Below, in pieces: positions 1 through 7,863 of a stretch of DNA of 23,872 bases. How positions within the stretch are numbered: the stretch's first letter is position 1; the number at the start of each line of letters is the position of its first letter. Under the pieces are notes generated by a model. It ran no database searches and had not been told where the DNA came from. It saw only the letters and a list, made by a program, of their open reading frames with translations. Position numbers and translations under genes: made by a program. This stretch comes from DASWHF01 sp036393295 (lineage in GTDB: Bacteria; Pseudomonadota; Gammaproteobacteria; Acidiferrobacterales; UBA6901), in NCBI GenBank assembly GCA_036393295.1, contig DASWHF010000041.1:1-23872 (forward strand), written 5' to 3'.

Positions 1-61
1 TTTTTGCTTCGTCTTGCTTCATCGAGAGATCCTCCTCAGGAATTACACCATGCAAATATAT

Positions 62-93
62 GATGACAACGCCAAATCACCCCCGTTGTCATC
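62..93. repeat. 10-bp inverted repeat (hairpin)
   Basis: GATGACAACG at 62-71 is repeated inverted as CGTTGTCATC at 84-93, with a 12-nt loop. No T-run follows on either strand, so this is not a clear intrinsic terminator. It lies in a gene-poor, AT-richer stretch. A second short palindrome, CTCGAC-GG-GTCGAG, lies just downstream at about 98-111. Confidence 0.4.
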
Positions 94-140
94 CTTGCTC
101 GACGGGTCGAGGGGGTGTACGGTTTTATTCCAAAGCCAGC

Positions 141-252
141 CCCTAACAAAATGAGAAACGGGTGTAGGGTGCGTCCCACGCACCGCTTAATATTTCGGTG
201 CGCAGGGCGCACCCTACGGTTCGGCGTTGAATGCGAGGTCATTTTGTTAGGC
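141..252 (+). repeat. Nested palindrome, attC-like or MITE-like
   Basis: The outer arms CCTAACAAAATGA (142-154) and TCATTTTGTTAGG (239-251) are a perfect 13-bp inverted repeat. The inner arms at 165-184 and 197-216 match at 17 of 20 positions and are of the TAGGGTGCG...CGCACC REP type. The right end reads GTTAGGC (246-252), which fits the integron core site GTTRRRY, and the left end holds the complementary CCTAAC. Length (about 111 bp) and end sequences suit an attC site, or an attC invaded by a REP hairpin. The uninterrupted 13-bp terminal pairing, without the usual spacer between the R and L boxes, would equally suit a small MITE. Confidence 0.5.
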
Positions 253-375
253 ACTCTTAGTGACGATCCTCGGCAATCGCTTGCTGAGCCATGGCAGCAG
301 TACCGCGCCGAATTCGATACATGGTACAAAAAGGTGGGTAAAGAACGCTTGTGGGTCGAGGCATCCGCTCTATGA
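247..375 (+). pseudogene. Possible 3' remnant of a coding sequence
   Basis: An open frame enters from the palindrome and runs to a TGA at 373-375. Its last part (…SLAEPWQQYRAEFDTWYKK…) has a normal amphipathic composition and ordinary codons. There is no start codon with a ribosome binding site after the palindrome, and the upstream half of the frame is only translated palindrome. I read it as the tail of a gene truncated by the element, or as chance. A TAACAAGCG stretch (382-390) resembling the left end of an attC follows the stop, which would suit a decayed cassette. No family recognised. Confidence 0.25.
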
Positions 376-441
376 ACGCGCGTAACAAGCGCGTGGAGTT
401 GGGCGCGGTGTTTTCCGGCATGTTCGTGTCTTGATGCGAAC

Positions 442-915
442 ATGAAATTCGATGTCAAATTCCGGCTGGACCGCGCCTACATGGGCGAGAGCTACGACCA
501 GGCACGACGGCACGGGTCCAAATGGCTGCTAGGGGAGAGGATTGTTGGTTCAGCCCTGGTGGTCCTCGGTGTCGTACTGTTAGTTTACGCGCGAGGCGAG
601 ACTGTACTGCCGGTCGTATTGGTTGCAGTTGGAGTTTTTGAGCTGCTGAGCAATCGAGTCAAGAAGCACTTTTGGCTTAGACGGCACCTGAAGAGCAAGC
701 TGTATGATGTTGAAATCAAGATTACCGTCAGCGATTCCGGAATAGAGAGCAGAAGCCCATATTCAAACAACGAAATGAATTGGAATGGCGTTGAGAAGGT
801 CTTGCGCACCCCGAAAGGAATTCTGATCTGGCCGCAAAAGGGCATGTACTGGTACTCGCCTGAAAGCGTTGCAGGAGCCGATGCAATTGAGTTCATTGAA
901 AGCAAGATCGCCTGA
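442..915 (+). CDS. YcxB-like membrane protein in a probable integron cassette
   Basis: 157 aa. It has a short charged N-terminal segment, two adjacent hydrophobic helices (about 33-50 and 54-70), a basic turn (NRVKKHFWLRRHLK) and a soluble C-terminal domain with the pattern of YcxB-like proteins (SDSGIESRS…WNGVEKVL…GILIWPQKGMYWYSPES). These are small inner-membrane proteins of unknown biochemical role. The ATG is the first in frame; there is no strong Shine-Dalgarno sequence, only GAAC-rich leader. The TGA (913-915) lies inside the left end of an attC-like site, as is usual for cassette genes, and the gene is AT-richer than the core genes further right. The family call is from pattern recognition; the cassette location is inferred. 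Confidence 0.72.
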   Translation: MKFDVKFRLDRAYMGESYDQARRHGSKWLLGERIVGSALVVLGVVLLVYARGETVLPVVLVAVGVFELLSNRVKKHFWLRRHLKSKLYDVEIKITVSDSGIESRSPYSNNEMNWNGVEKVLRTPKGILIWPQKGMYWYSPESVAGADAIEFIESKIA

Positions 916-990
916 CAAGCGCCTGGAAGCGGGCTCGCCGCGACGGCGCTGCGCGCCATCCCCGCTCGATGTTCACGCGGGGCGTTAGCC
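911..990 (+). mobile_element. Integron attC-like site
   Basis: The 80-bp segment begins CCTGACAAGCG (R''-like, overlapping the stop of the preceding gene) and ends GGCGTTAGCC (R', core GTTAGCC at 984-990, one mismatch to GTTRRRY). Inner complementary boxes AGCGGG near the left and CCCGCT near the right could pair as L''/L' around a GC-rich centre. Size, architecture and overlap with the upstream stop codon are what is expected of an attC. The core points rightwards on the plus strand. A cassette cut from the core at 246 to this one would be about 740 bp and carry one gene. Confidence 0.6.
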
Positions 991-1027
991 GCCCGGTGGG
1001 TCCTCGACTTTCCGGAAGAAAAGCGCG

Positions 1028-2440
1028 GTGAAAGGTAAGCGGCGGATAGTGGGCGTGGCCGGGCTTGTGTTGCTCGTCGCGCTGGCTGCGGCACTGCGCC
1101 ACGGGTCGCAGTTGGTAGGGATCGGAACCGCGTACAAAGCGAAGATGCTTTGCTCCGAGGTCTTCGTCGCCGGACGACGGCAGCACGAGGTTTTGGCAGA
1201 CCTGGAGATCGATGATTTGTATGCCCTGCGGATCATCAAGGCATCCATTGATGAGCGGGCCCATGCGGCATCTGCCAGTTTCCTCGGTATGGCCGGGCGA
1301 ACTGCGCGGTATCGCGGAGACACCGGGTGCACGCTGGTTTCGGGCCCAGATAGCGTAACTGCCTCTGACGAGGCGGCACCCGCCATATCCCGGCATTCAT
1401 CCGCCGGTGGTGGCTCATTCAACCACCCGGACGAGCCGACTACGCCTGTCATCCCGCAACTGGTCGCGGTGCTGGACGAAGCCTTCTCTGAACCCGATCC
1501 CGCGCACCTGCGGCGAACCCGCGCTGTTGTTGTAATCCACAACGGACGCGTGGTGGCGGAACGGTACGCGCCGGGTGTTGGGCCTGATACCCCGTTGCTT
1601 GGGTGGTCGATGACGAAGAGCGTTCTGAATGCGCTCGTTGGAGTACTCGTCAAGGACGGCGGTTTGCCGCTGGACGCCCCGGTGCCCGTCCCGGAATGGC
1701 GTACGCCGGGCGATCCACGCGCATCCATTACGCTGAGTCAGCTGCTGTACATGAACAGCGGCCTGGAGTTCAATGAGGACATGGGCAATCCTCTGGGCGA
1801 TGTCACCCGCATGCTGCTCACCGAGCCGGATATGGCGGCGTTTGCCGCACGCAAGGAACTTCAATCGCCGCCGGGCACACGTTGGCAGTATTCGAGCGGA
1901 AACAGCAGCATCATTTCGCGTGCTATGCGCAACGTCATGAGCGAAGATCAATATCGCCGCTTTCCGCGTCAAGCGCTCTTTGACCGGCTCGGGATGACCG
2001 GCGCAGTTCTGGAAGCGGATCCGGGCGGGACATTTGACGGATCGTCGTTCATGTACGCGACAGCCAGGGATTGGGCGCGATTTGGAATGCTGTATTTGAA
2101 TGACGGCGTGTGGGAGGGCGAGCGCATCCTCCCGGAGGGTTGGGTTGACTACACCCGGACAGCAGCGACTGCCAACCCGGGAAACGCCTACGGGGCGCAC
2201 TTCTGGCTGAGCGTGCCGGATGAGTATAACCGAGCTCAAACGGCTCTGCCGGCGCACGCCCTTCATGCCGTCGGGCATGAAGGACAGTTTGTCACGATCA
2301 TCCCGTCACACGGCACGGTGATAGTGCGCCTCGGCAAGACGCGGTACGCTCATGCATGGGATCATGGAGCGTTTGTAAGAACTGTGCTTTTGGCTCTCGA
2401 AGCATCAGGAGAACAAAGTTTTTCGCCCCGACACGAGTGA
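1028..2440 (+). CDS. Serine hydrolase, class C beta-lactamase fold
   Basis: 470 aa, GTG start with GGAAG about 9 nt upstream. Residues 1-30 form a signal anchor or signal peptide. Residues 40-130 are a low-conservation linker. The beta-lactamase/6-aminohexanoate-dimer-hydrolase-type domain follows: Ser194-x-x-Lys197 (SMTK) as the nucleophile motif, Tyr288-Ser-Ser as the YxN/YxS motif, and HEG at 417-419 in place of the third (KTG/HxG) motif. The RDWARFGMLYLNDG block is typical of this family. It is probably a periplasmic or membrane-anchored esterase, amidase or peptidase. A substrate cannot be assigned, and true antibiotic resistance is not implied. It lies immediately after the attC-like site and no further attC follows it, so whether it is a cassette is open. 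Confidence 0.85.
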   Translation: MKGKRRIVGVAGLVLLVALAAALRHGSQLVGIGTAYKAKMLCSEVFVAGRRQHEVLADLEIDDLYALRIIKASIDERAHAASASFLGMAGRTARYRGDTGCTLVSGPDSVTASDEAAPAISRHSSAGGGSFNHPDEPTTPVIPQLVAVLDEAFSEPDPAHLRRTRAVVVIHNGRVVAERYAPGVGPDTPLLGWSMTKSVLNALVGVLVKDGGLPLDAPVPVPEWRTPGDPRASITLSQLLYMNSGLEFNEDMGNPLGDVTRMLLTEPDMAAFAARKELQSPPGTRWQYSSGNSSIISRAMRNVMSEDQYRRFPRQALFDRLGMTGAVLEADPGGTFDGSSFMYATARDWARFGMLYLNDGVWEGERILPEGWVDYTRTAATANPGNAYGAHFWLSVPDEYNRAQTALPAHALHAVGHEGQFVTIIPSHGTVIVRLGKTRYAHAWDHGAFVRTVLLALEASGEQSFSPRHE

Positions 2441-2475
2441 AGCAGCTGACACGGTGTTCTGCCCGATGTCCTATC

Positions 2476-2526
2476 GGGAACAGACAGGGCTGCCTGCGGC
2501 GAAACCGCCAACTCCTGTCTGTTCCC
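2476..2526. repeat. 13-bp perfect inverted repeat between two hydrolase genes
   Basis: GGGAACAGACAGG (2476-2488) and CCTGTCTGTTCCC (2514-2526) are exact inverted copies around a 25-nt spacer. The spacer contains its own short GGCG/CGCC pair. It lies 36 bp after the beta-lactamase-fold gene. There is no T-run, so it may be a factor-dependent terminator or a REP/MITE-type remnant. Confidence 0.6.
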
Positions 2527-2685
2527 TCCATTGGCAGACCTCAGACTCCGTCCGCCGGACGGAACGGCCCGCGCGCATTTACAAACGGTAGAATTCATCG
2601 GTACGGCCGGTCTCGGGGACGGTGGCCCCGGCCGACGGCAGCGGTTACATTGAATAGACCGCTTGGAATCGTCGGGACCGACAGG

Positions 2686-3942
2686 ATGAGGCGTTTTCTG
2701 GCACACAGCGGGTTGAAACTGTCGCTGGCCATGCTGCTGCTGGTGCAGGCCGCTTGCGGCGAATCGGACGAGCCGACGGCGCTGACCCCGGCACCGTCGG
2801 CGCAGCGCGGCGAGCTGGTTGCCGTGACCGCGTCGACGACCGTGAGCCTGGGCGAGGTGCAGCTCGCGATCGCGCTGCTCGAGGCCGCCGGCATCGATAC
2901 CTCGGGTCTCGACGGCAAGTACGGTGTCTCGATCCATACCCTCGTCTATAAGACCGCCACACCCGACGGCCGCCTGATCGACGCCTCGGGCGTGGTGGCC
3001 TATCCGCTGAAGCTGGGCGGCGCACCCAGCCCGCTGTTGAGCTACCAGCACCCCACCCTCTTCACCGACGACGACGCGCCCAGTCTCAGCGCGAACACGG
3101 ATAATGTCTTGAAGCTGCTCGCCGGTATCGGCTTCATTGTGGTCATGCCGGACTACATCGGCTACGCCGAGTCCGCCGACGAGGTGCACCCCTACGTCCA
3201 GGCCCAAGGCCTGGCCGCGGCCGTGGTGGACATGATCCGCGCCGCGCGCACGCTGCTGGCGCGCAACGGCATCGCCGGCAACGGCCAGTTGTTCCTGACC
3301 GGCTACTCCGAGGGCGGCTATGCCACCCTGGCGGCGCACAAGGAGATGGAGCAGAACCTGGCAGCGGAGTTCGGTGTGACCGCCTCGATGCCGGCCGCCG
3401 GCCCCTACGACATGTCGGCCACGGCGCAGTACATGGTCGGCCTCGACATCAACGACAATCCGCAGTTCCTGGGATTCGTGTTCAAGGCCTACGATCACTG
3501 GCACGGCTGGAACCGGCTCGACGACATGTTCCAGGCGCCCTACAACAACGTCATCGCAACCTATTACGATGGAACGCAGAGCAGCGGGGCGGTGCAGGCC
3601 GCCCTGACGACCAGCATGGCCGACCTGTTCACGCCCGCCTTCCGCGACGAGTTCCTGGGCGGCGGCGAGGCGACCGTCAAGGCCGGCTTCGCGGCCAACG
3701 ACATCTACGACTGGGCGCCGCAGGCGCCGACGCGGCTGTTCCACGGCGAGGACGACGACATCGTGCCCCACTTCAACGCCGAAACGGCCGAGACCGTCAT
3801 GCTGGCTGCCGGCGCGCCCGACGTGAGTCTGGTCAACTGCACCACTCCTTTGGCGTCCATCCCCAGAAACCACGAGAATTGCGTCGTGGACTATCTAAGT
3901 GAAGTTGTGGTTTGGTTCGGCTCCCTGGCCACCGACCTGTAG
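2686..3942 (+). CDS. Putative lipoprotein alpha/beta hydrolase (secretory lipase/esterase-like)
   Basis: 418 aa from the ATG at 2686. The open frame extends further upstream, but this start alone yields an export signal: basic MRR, a hydrophobic core, then QAAC with Cys24. The lipobox is slightly atypical, with Gln at -3. The mature part is an alpha/beta hydrolase with nucleophile elbow GYSEGG (Ser208), a likely acid in HGEDDDIVPH (residues 353-362) and a likely catalytic His396 in NHENC. YQHPTLF and VVMPDYIGYAES resemble secretory lipases and prolyl-peptidase-like esterases. It would act on an ester in the periplasm or at the outer membrane; the substrate is unknown. No partner gene is evident, and a 342-nt gap follows. 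Confidence 0.82.
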   Translation: MRRFLAHSGLKLSLAMLLLVQAACGESDEPTALTPAPSAQRGELVAVTASTTVSLGEVQLAIALLEAAGIDTSGLDGKYGVSIHTLVYKTATPDGRLIDASGVVAYPLKLGGAPSPLLSYQHPTLFTDDDAPSLSANTDNVLKLLAGIGFIVVMPDYIGYAESADEVHPYVQAQGLAAAVVDMIRAARTLLARNGIAGNGQLFLTGYSEGGYATLAAHKEMEQNLAAEFGVTASMPAAGPYDMSATAQYMVGLDINDNPQFLGFVFKAYDHWHGWNRLDDMFQAPYNNVIATYYDGTQSSGAVQAALTTSMADLFTPAFRDEFLGGGEATVKAGFAANDIYDWAPQAPTRLFHGEDDDIVPHFNAETAETVMLAAGAPDVSLVNCTTPLASIPRNHENCVVDYLSEVVVWFGSLATDL

Positions 3943-4284
3943 CGCCGCGGCAATACAACCATCGTTTTTGACGACTCGGCGGCCCCGCCTCTGGCTCGGG
4001 TCGGCGGCAACTCTGCGGCATCTGGATCGCCGCTCGATCAGTGTTTGCTTATTAATTCCGCTCACCACCGCCTTTGTGTTCAGTCCCGGACGTCCGGTCT
4101 CCTCGTCGAAAACTTACGGACGTTTTATAAATATTTCATGGAGTTATACGGCCGATCCCGCCGGATCACACGCTTGTGTCGGGCTCCACAACGCCTTCGC
4201 GGGTCCCTGGCGTGGTTATTGCAAGTCTTATCCTTGACCAATCCGGGCGGAGATTGCGCCCGAGCAAAAGTGGAGGGCATCACC
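3943..4284. other. 342-nt intergenic stretch
   Basis: No gene is supported here. An open frame from 4045 runs into the next gene, but its upstream part lacks a ribosome binding site and family signal. The stretch contains the palindrome CGGACGTCCG (4087-4096) and an AT-rich TATAAA at 4126-4131 without a good -35, so the promoter of the downstream operon probably lies here but is not pinned down. Confidence 0.4.
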
Positions 4285-4722
4285 ATGTCAGAACGCGTCT
4301 ATCGTCTGCTGATCGGGCTCTCGGTGCTGGCGACACTGTACCTGGACTCCCGGCCGGCCATGTACGGCCTGATCACCCTGATGGTGTTCGAGGCCGTCAC
4401 AAACTGGCGTATTCCGTTGCTGGCATCGCGCCTGCGTTATGGAACGGCGGCCGTTGACGCCGTGGCGCGCGAGACTTGCAGCCTTCGACATCGCTTTTCG
4501 TTCGAGGCCGAGCGCGCGCTACGCCTGATGTTCTCGACGGTGCTGTTTGTGACGTACGTGCTGTTCAACCAGTATCTCTGGCTGTTCCCGTGGTTCGCGG
4601 GCTTCGCGCTCGCGGTCGCGGGTCTGAGCGGAATCTGCCCGATGCTGCTGTTCCTGGAGAAGCTCGGTTTCAGGCCGTCGGCTCGGCACCTGCCACTCAG
4701 CCGGCCGCAGCAGGTCCTGTGA
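4285..4722 (+). CDS. DUF2892/YgaP-like membrane protein, copy 1
   Basis: 145 aa, ATG preceded by GGAGG at 4272-4276. About four hydrophobic segments are visible (near 8-20, 24-38, 80-97 and 100-118). The C-terminal block WFAGFALAVAGLSGICPM…KLGF matches the DUF2892 signature seen in YgaP-type inner membrane proteins (GFCPM…KKLG). The next gene is a clear paralogue: YGLI…EAVTN, SRLRYG, ERALR and GLSGICPM are shared in the same order, so the pair arose by tandem duplication. The function of DUF2892 proteins is poorly known; in YgaP the domain anchors a rhodanese, which is absent here. Same strand and close spacing put it in an operon with the downstream GGDEF/EAL gene. Confidence 0.72.
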   Translation: MSERVYRLLIGLSVLATLYLDSRPAMYGLITLMVFEAVTNWRIPLLASRLRYGTAAVDAVARETCSLRHRFSFEAERALRLMFSTVLFVTYVLFNQYLWLFPWFAGFALAVAGLSGICPMLLFLEKLGFRPSARHLPLSRPQQVL

Positions 4723-4775
4723 GCCCGCACCGCCCTGGTATTATGCAAGATCTGCACGCGCCGCGAGAACCGGCC

Positions 4776-5162
4776 ATGACCGAGCGCGCCTTCCATCTCC
4801 TGTTCGGCAGCCTGCTGCTGATCGCCCTGGCCTTCGAGCTGGAGATCGTCGTCTACGGGCTGATCGGCTGGCAAGTGCTGGAAGCGGTGACCAACCGCTT
4901 CCTGACGACCACGGTGTCGCGACTGCGTTACGGCGCGCGGTACGTCGAAGCGACCGACTGCCCGGCGTGCATTTCCGTGTTCCAAATGGGAGCCGATCGC
5001 GCCCTGCGGGTCGTGTTGGCGGCCTTGCTGCTGCTCTCCTATGTGTCGTTCGCGGACCAGCTGTGGATCGTCAGCTGGTTTGTCGGCTTCGCGCTGATCG
5101 CCGCCGGCTTGAGCGGCATCTGCCCGATGCGGCTGGCGTTGAAAAAGCTCGGATTTCAATAG
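4776..5162 (+). CDS. DUF2892/YgaP-like membrane protein, copy 2
   Basis: 128 aa. The ATG at 4776 is chosen because MTERAFHLLFG aligns with MSERVYRLLIG of copy 1; an in-frame ATG at 4743 would add 11 residues. It has the same architecture: paired N-terminal helices, a loop, then paired C-terminal helices ending WFVGFALIAAGLSGICPM…KKLGF. Unlike copy 1, the loop carries a CxxC pair (DCPAC, residues 61-65), which could bind metal or cycle redox state. It starts 53 nt after copy 1 and ends 24 nt before the cyclic-di-GMP gene, so co-transcription is likely. Confidence 0.72.
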   Translation: MTERAFHLLFGSLLLIALAFELEIVVYGLIGWQVLEAVTNRFLTTTVSRLRYGARYVEATDCPACISVFQMGADRALRVVLAALLLLSYVSFADQLWIVSWFVGFALIAAGLSGICPMRLALKKLGFQ

Positions 5163-5186
5163 CCGCTACAACCAGGATCTGCGCGC

Positions 5187-7586
5187 ATGGCAACAACAAC
5201 CAACAACGCCGAACATGTCTCCAAGCCCCACTGGTCGAACCTCCCGGTCAAGATCACCGTGCTGGTCTTCTGGGGGCTCGCGCTATTCGGTTCCGCGATC
5301 GCCGTATGGGTGCTGAGCGGCCTGGAGCAGCGGTTGACGGAAAAATACCAGTCCGACGCCGATCGGGTCGCCTACCGGTTGCAGGGGCATTTCGAGTTCC
5401 AACCGGCGCTCGCCGTGGCAGGGCTGAAGTCCGAGCTGGAGGCGCTGCGCAAGGAGCTTGCCGTGCTCGGGATCAAGGTTGAGCTCGGATCCACCGTCCT
5501 GCAGTCCGGCGAGACCGGCCCGGAGCTGTCGGTCCAGCGGCGTTCCGTGACGCTGCATCGCCCGAATGCAGCGGGAGCCACGCATCGAGGTTCGGTCTCG
5601 GTCTACCACCCCTCGCGGGAGTACGCCATCAACAAGCAGCGCAGGGACCTGCTCATTGCCATGGGTGTCGTGCTCCTGCTGTTCGGCTTCGGCCTGGTAT
5701 GGGTGCTGCAGCAGCTGCTGACCGGGCCGTTCACGGCCATGCTCAACGCCGCCCAGGCGTTCTCCGTGGGCGACGTGACCCAGCGCTTCGACGACAGGCG
5801 CGAGGACGAGTTCGGGTTTCTCGGAAAATTCATCAACAAGGCGCTCGACCAGTTGCTCGCGCAGCAGGCCGCGTTGTTCCAGGAAAAGGAGCGCGCCGAA
5901 GTCACCCTGCACTCGATCGGCGACGGGGTGATCACCACCGATGCCGCCGGCAACGTCGAGTATCTCAATCCGGTGGCCGAGACGCTTACCGGCTGGACGC
6001 TGAAGGAGGCGCACGGGCTGCCGCTCGCGCAGATCATGGGCCTGATCGACGAGACCAGCCGCCAGCCGGTGGAGAACCCGGTCTACCGCTGCCTGCGCGA
6101 AGGCGCGGTCGTGGCGCTGGCGGATCACGCCGCGCTGGTGCGCCGTGACAGCCAGGAGCTGGCGATCGCCGATTCGGCGGCGCCGATCCGCGATCACTCC
6201 GGCGAGATCATCGGCGCGGTGATGGTGTTCCACGACGTCGCCCAGGCCCGCAAGCTGACCCAGCAGCTCTCCTACCAGGCCAGCCACGATGCCCTGACCG
6301 ACCTGCCGAACCGCACCGAGTTCGAACGCCAGCTGGAGGCGGCTCTGATCAGCGCCAAGAACGACGGGCACCAGCACGTGCTGTGCTACCTGGATCTCGA
6401 CCAGTTCAAGATCGTCAACGACACCTGCGGGCACGTGGCGGGCGACGAGCTGCTGCGCCAGATCACCGGCATGCTGCACAGCACGATCCGCGAAACCGAC
6501 GTCCTCGCGCGATTGGGCGGCGACGAGTTCGGCATCCTGTTGCGGCATTGCGACTCGCAGCGTGCGCCACTGGTGGCGGAGTCGCTGTGCAAAGCGGTCA
6601 AGGACTTCCGCTTCCTGTGGGGCGAGCACAGTTTCGAGACCGGCGTCAGCATCGGGTTGGTCGCCATCACCGCGGACAGCCTGAGCGTTTCGGAGGTATT
6701 GAGCACCGCCGACGTCGCCTGCTACGCGGCCAAGGACAAGGGCCGCAACCAGGTGCACATCTATCAGCCGGACGACAAGGAGCTCGAGGCACGCCGCGGG
6801 GAGATGCAGTGGGTGTCGCGCATCCGCCGGGCGATCGACGAGAATCGCTTCTGCCTCTACTACCAGCCGATCGTTCCCATCGACGCCCACGGCGGCGGCG
6901 AGCTGCACCGGGAGCTGCTGATCCGGCTGCGCGACGAACAGGGGAGAATCGTCCCGCCCATGGCCTTCATTCCCGCGGCCGAGCGCTATGGGCTGATGCC
7001 GGACATCGATCGCTGGGTGATCCGCAGCAGCTTCCGGCTGCTGGGTGCCCAGTGCTCGAGCGACTGCAACTGGATATGTACCATCAACCTGTCCGGCCAG
7101 TCCTTGTGCGACAACACCTTCCTGAACTTCGTCATCCGGCAGCTCGACCTGTCCGGCGTCAGACCGGACCGCATCTGCTTCGAGATCACCGAGACCGCGG
7201 CGGTCGCGAACCTTGTCCGGGCCTCGCATTTCATCAAGGTGCTGAGCGGCATGGGCTGTCGTTTTGCCCTGGACGATTTCGGCAGTGGCTTGAGCTCATT
7301 CGCCTATCTCAAGAACCTCCGGGTCGATTACCTCAAGATAGACGGCAGCTTCGTCCGCGACATGTTGAACGACCCGATCGACCGCGCCCTGGTCGAAGCC
7401 ATCAACAACATCGGCCATGTCATCGGCATTCATACCATTGCCGAGTTCGTCGAGAGCGACACGATCCTGGATGCCCTGCGCGGCCTGGGCGTGGACTTCG
7501 CCCAGGGTTACAGTATCGCCAAGCCGGCGCCGCTTGACGAGATTCTGGTCTCACCGGAATGCGTCGTCAGCCGGGTCGGTCGCTAG
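5187..7586 (+). CDS. Membrane-bound GGDEF-EAL cyclic-di-GMP enzyme with HAMP and PAS
   Basis: 799 aa, ATG with AGGAT about 9 nt upstream. TM1 is at about 22-44, followed by a periplasmic sensor region (about 45-150), TM2 (about 154-177), HAMP (about 178-232), PAS (about 236-355), GGDEF (about 360-525) and EAL (about 540-790). The cyclase motif GGDEF is intact at 444-448, with an inhibitory I-site RETD (435-438) exactly five residues before it. The phosphodiesterase domain has ELL (576-578) for EAL but keeps the Glu, and the other metal and catalytic positions are present: Asn634, Glu666, Asp696-Asp697, Lys717, Glu753 and the QGY loop. Both activities therefore look possible, switching an external signal into cyclic-di-GMP level. 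The membrane partners upstream could feed the signal; that is inference. Confidence 0.93.
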   Translation: MATTTNNAEHVSKPHWSNLPVKITVLVFWGLALFGSAIAVWVLSGLEQRLTEKYQSDADRVAYRLQGHFEFQPALAVAGLKSELEALRKELAVLGIKVELGSTVLQSGETGPELSVQRRSVTLHRPNAAGATHRGSVSVYHPSREYAINKQRRDLLIAMGVVLLLFGFGLVWVLQQLLTGPFTAMLNAAQAFSVGDVTQRFDDRREDEFGFLGKFINKALDQLLAQQAALFQEKERAEVTLHSIGDGVITTDAAGNVEYLNPVAETLTGWTLKEAHGLPLAQIMGLIDETSRQPVENPVYRCLREGAVVALADHAALVRRDSQELAIADSAAPIRDHSGEIIGAVMVFHDVAQARKLTQQLSYQASHDALTDLPNRTEFERQLEAALISAKNDGHQHVLCYLDLDQFKIVNDTCGHVAGDELLRQITGMLHSTIRETDVLARLGGDEFGILLRHCDSQRAPLVAESLCKAVKDFRFLWGEHSFETGVSIGLVAITADSLSVSEVLSTADVACYAAKDKGRNQVHIYQPDDKELEARRGEMQWVSRIRRAIDENRFCLYYQPIVPIDAHGGGELHRELLIRLRDEQGRIVPPMAFIPAAERYGLMPDIDRWVIRSSFRLLGAQCSSDCNWICTINLSGQSLCDNTFLNFVIRQLDLSGVRPDRICFEITETAAVANLVRASHFIKVLSGMGCRFALDDFGSGLSSFAYLKNLRVDYLKIDGSFVRDMLNDPIDRALVEAINNIGHVIGIHTIAEFVESDTILDALRGLGVDFAQGYSIAKPAPLDEILVSPECVVSRVGR

Positions 7587-7632
7587 CCGGGCCGCGGACG
7601 GCCGTCTGGCCGCCTATATCGAGGAGTCATCC

Positions 7633-7857
7633 ATGAGCACGAAAACGACGCCGAAGATTCCGCCGCAGCTGCTGATCCTGGACGCCGTGGGCGTGATCCT
7701 CGCGGGCCTCGGGCTGGCCGAGCGCCTGGCGGGCACCAATTTGGTCCCGACCGCGCTGCGGTTCGAGAACTACGACATCGTCATGATCGTCGTCGGGATA
7801 CTGTTGATGGTTCCTTTGGTCCGGCATATCGTCAACGCCGCGCGCGCCGGACGCTAG
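7633..7857 (+). CDS. Small two-helix membrane protein (DUF1418/YbjC-like?)
   Basis: 74 aa with a strong GAGGAG (7621-7626) six nt before the ATG. It has two hydrophobic stretches (about 13-32 and 47-66) separated by a polar loop, and a basic C-terminus. The opening IPPQLLILDAVG and the second helix IVMIVVGILLMVP resemble YbjC/DUF1418 proteins of gammaproteobacteria, whose role is unknown. It starts 46 nt after the GGDEF-EAL gene and is probably its last operon member. It converges on the clsB-like gene with only 6 nt between the two stop codons. Confidence 0.68.
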   Translation: MSTKTTPKIPPQLLILDAVGVILAGLGLAERLAGTNLVPTALRFENYDIVMIVVGILLMVPLVRHIVNAARAGR

Positions 7858-7863
7858 CTCGCG

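Noticed and set aside
1028..2440. Antibiotic-resistance beta-lactamase carried by an integron cassette
   Set aside because: Motifs fit the broad esterase/amidase branch (SMTK, YSS, HEG) with no KTG and no attC after the gene, so neither resistance nor cassette status is supported.
2362..3873. Long antisense open frame opposite the alpha/beta hydrolase
   Set aside because: Its composition (strings of Val/Gly/Arg/Gln) is that of the complement of a GC-rich gene, and the plus-strand gene has full catalytic motifs.
5283..7229. 648-codon antisense open frame opposite the GGDEF-EAL gene
   Set aside because: No domain pattern; it is an effect of GC-rich third codon positions in the real gene.
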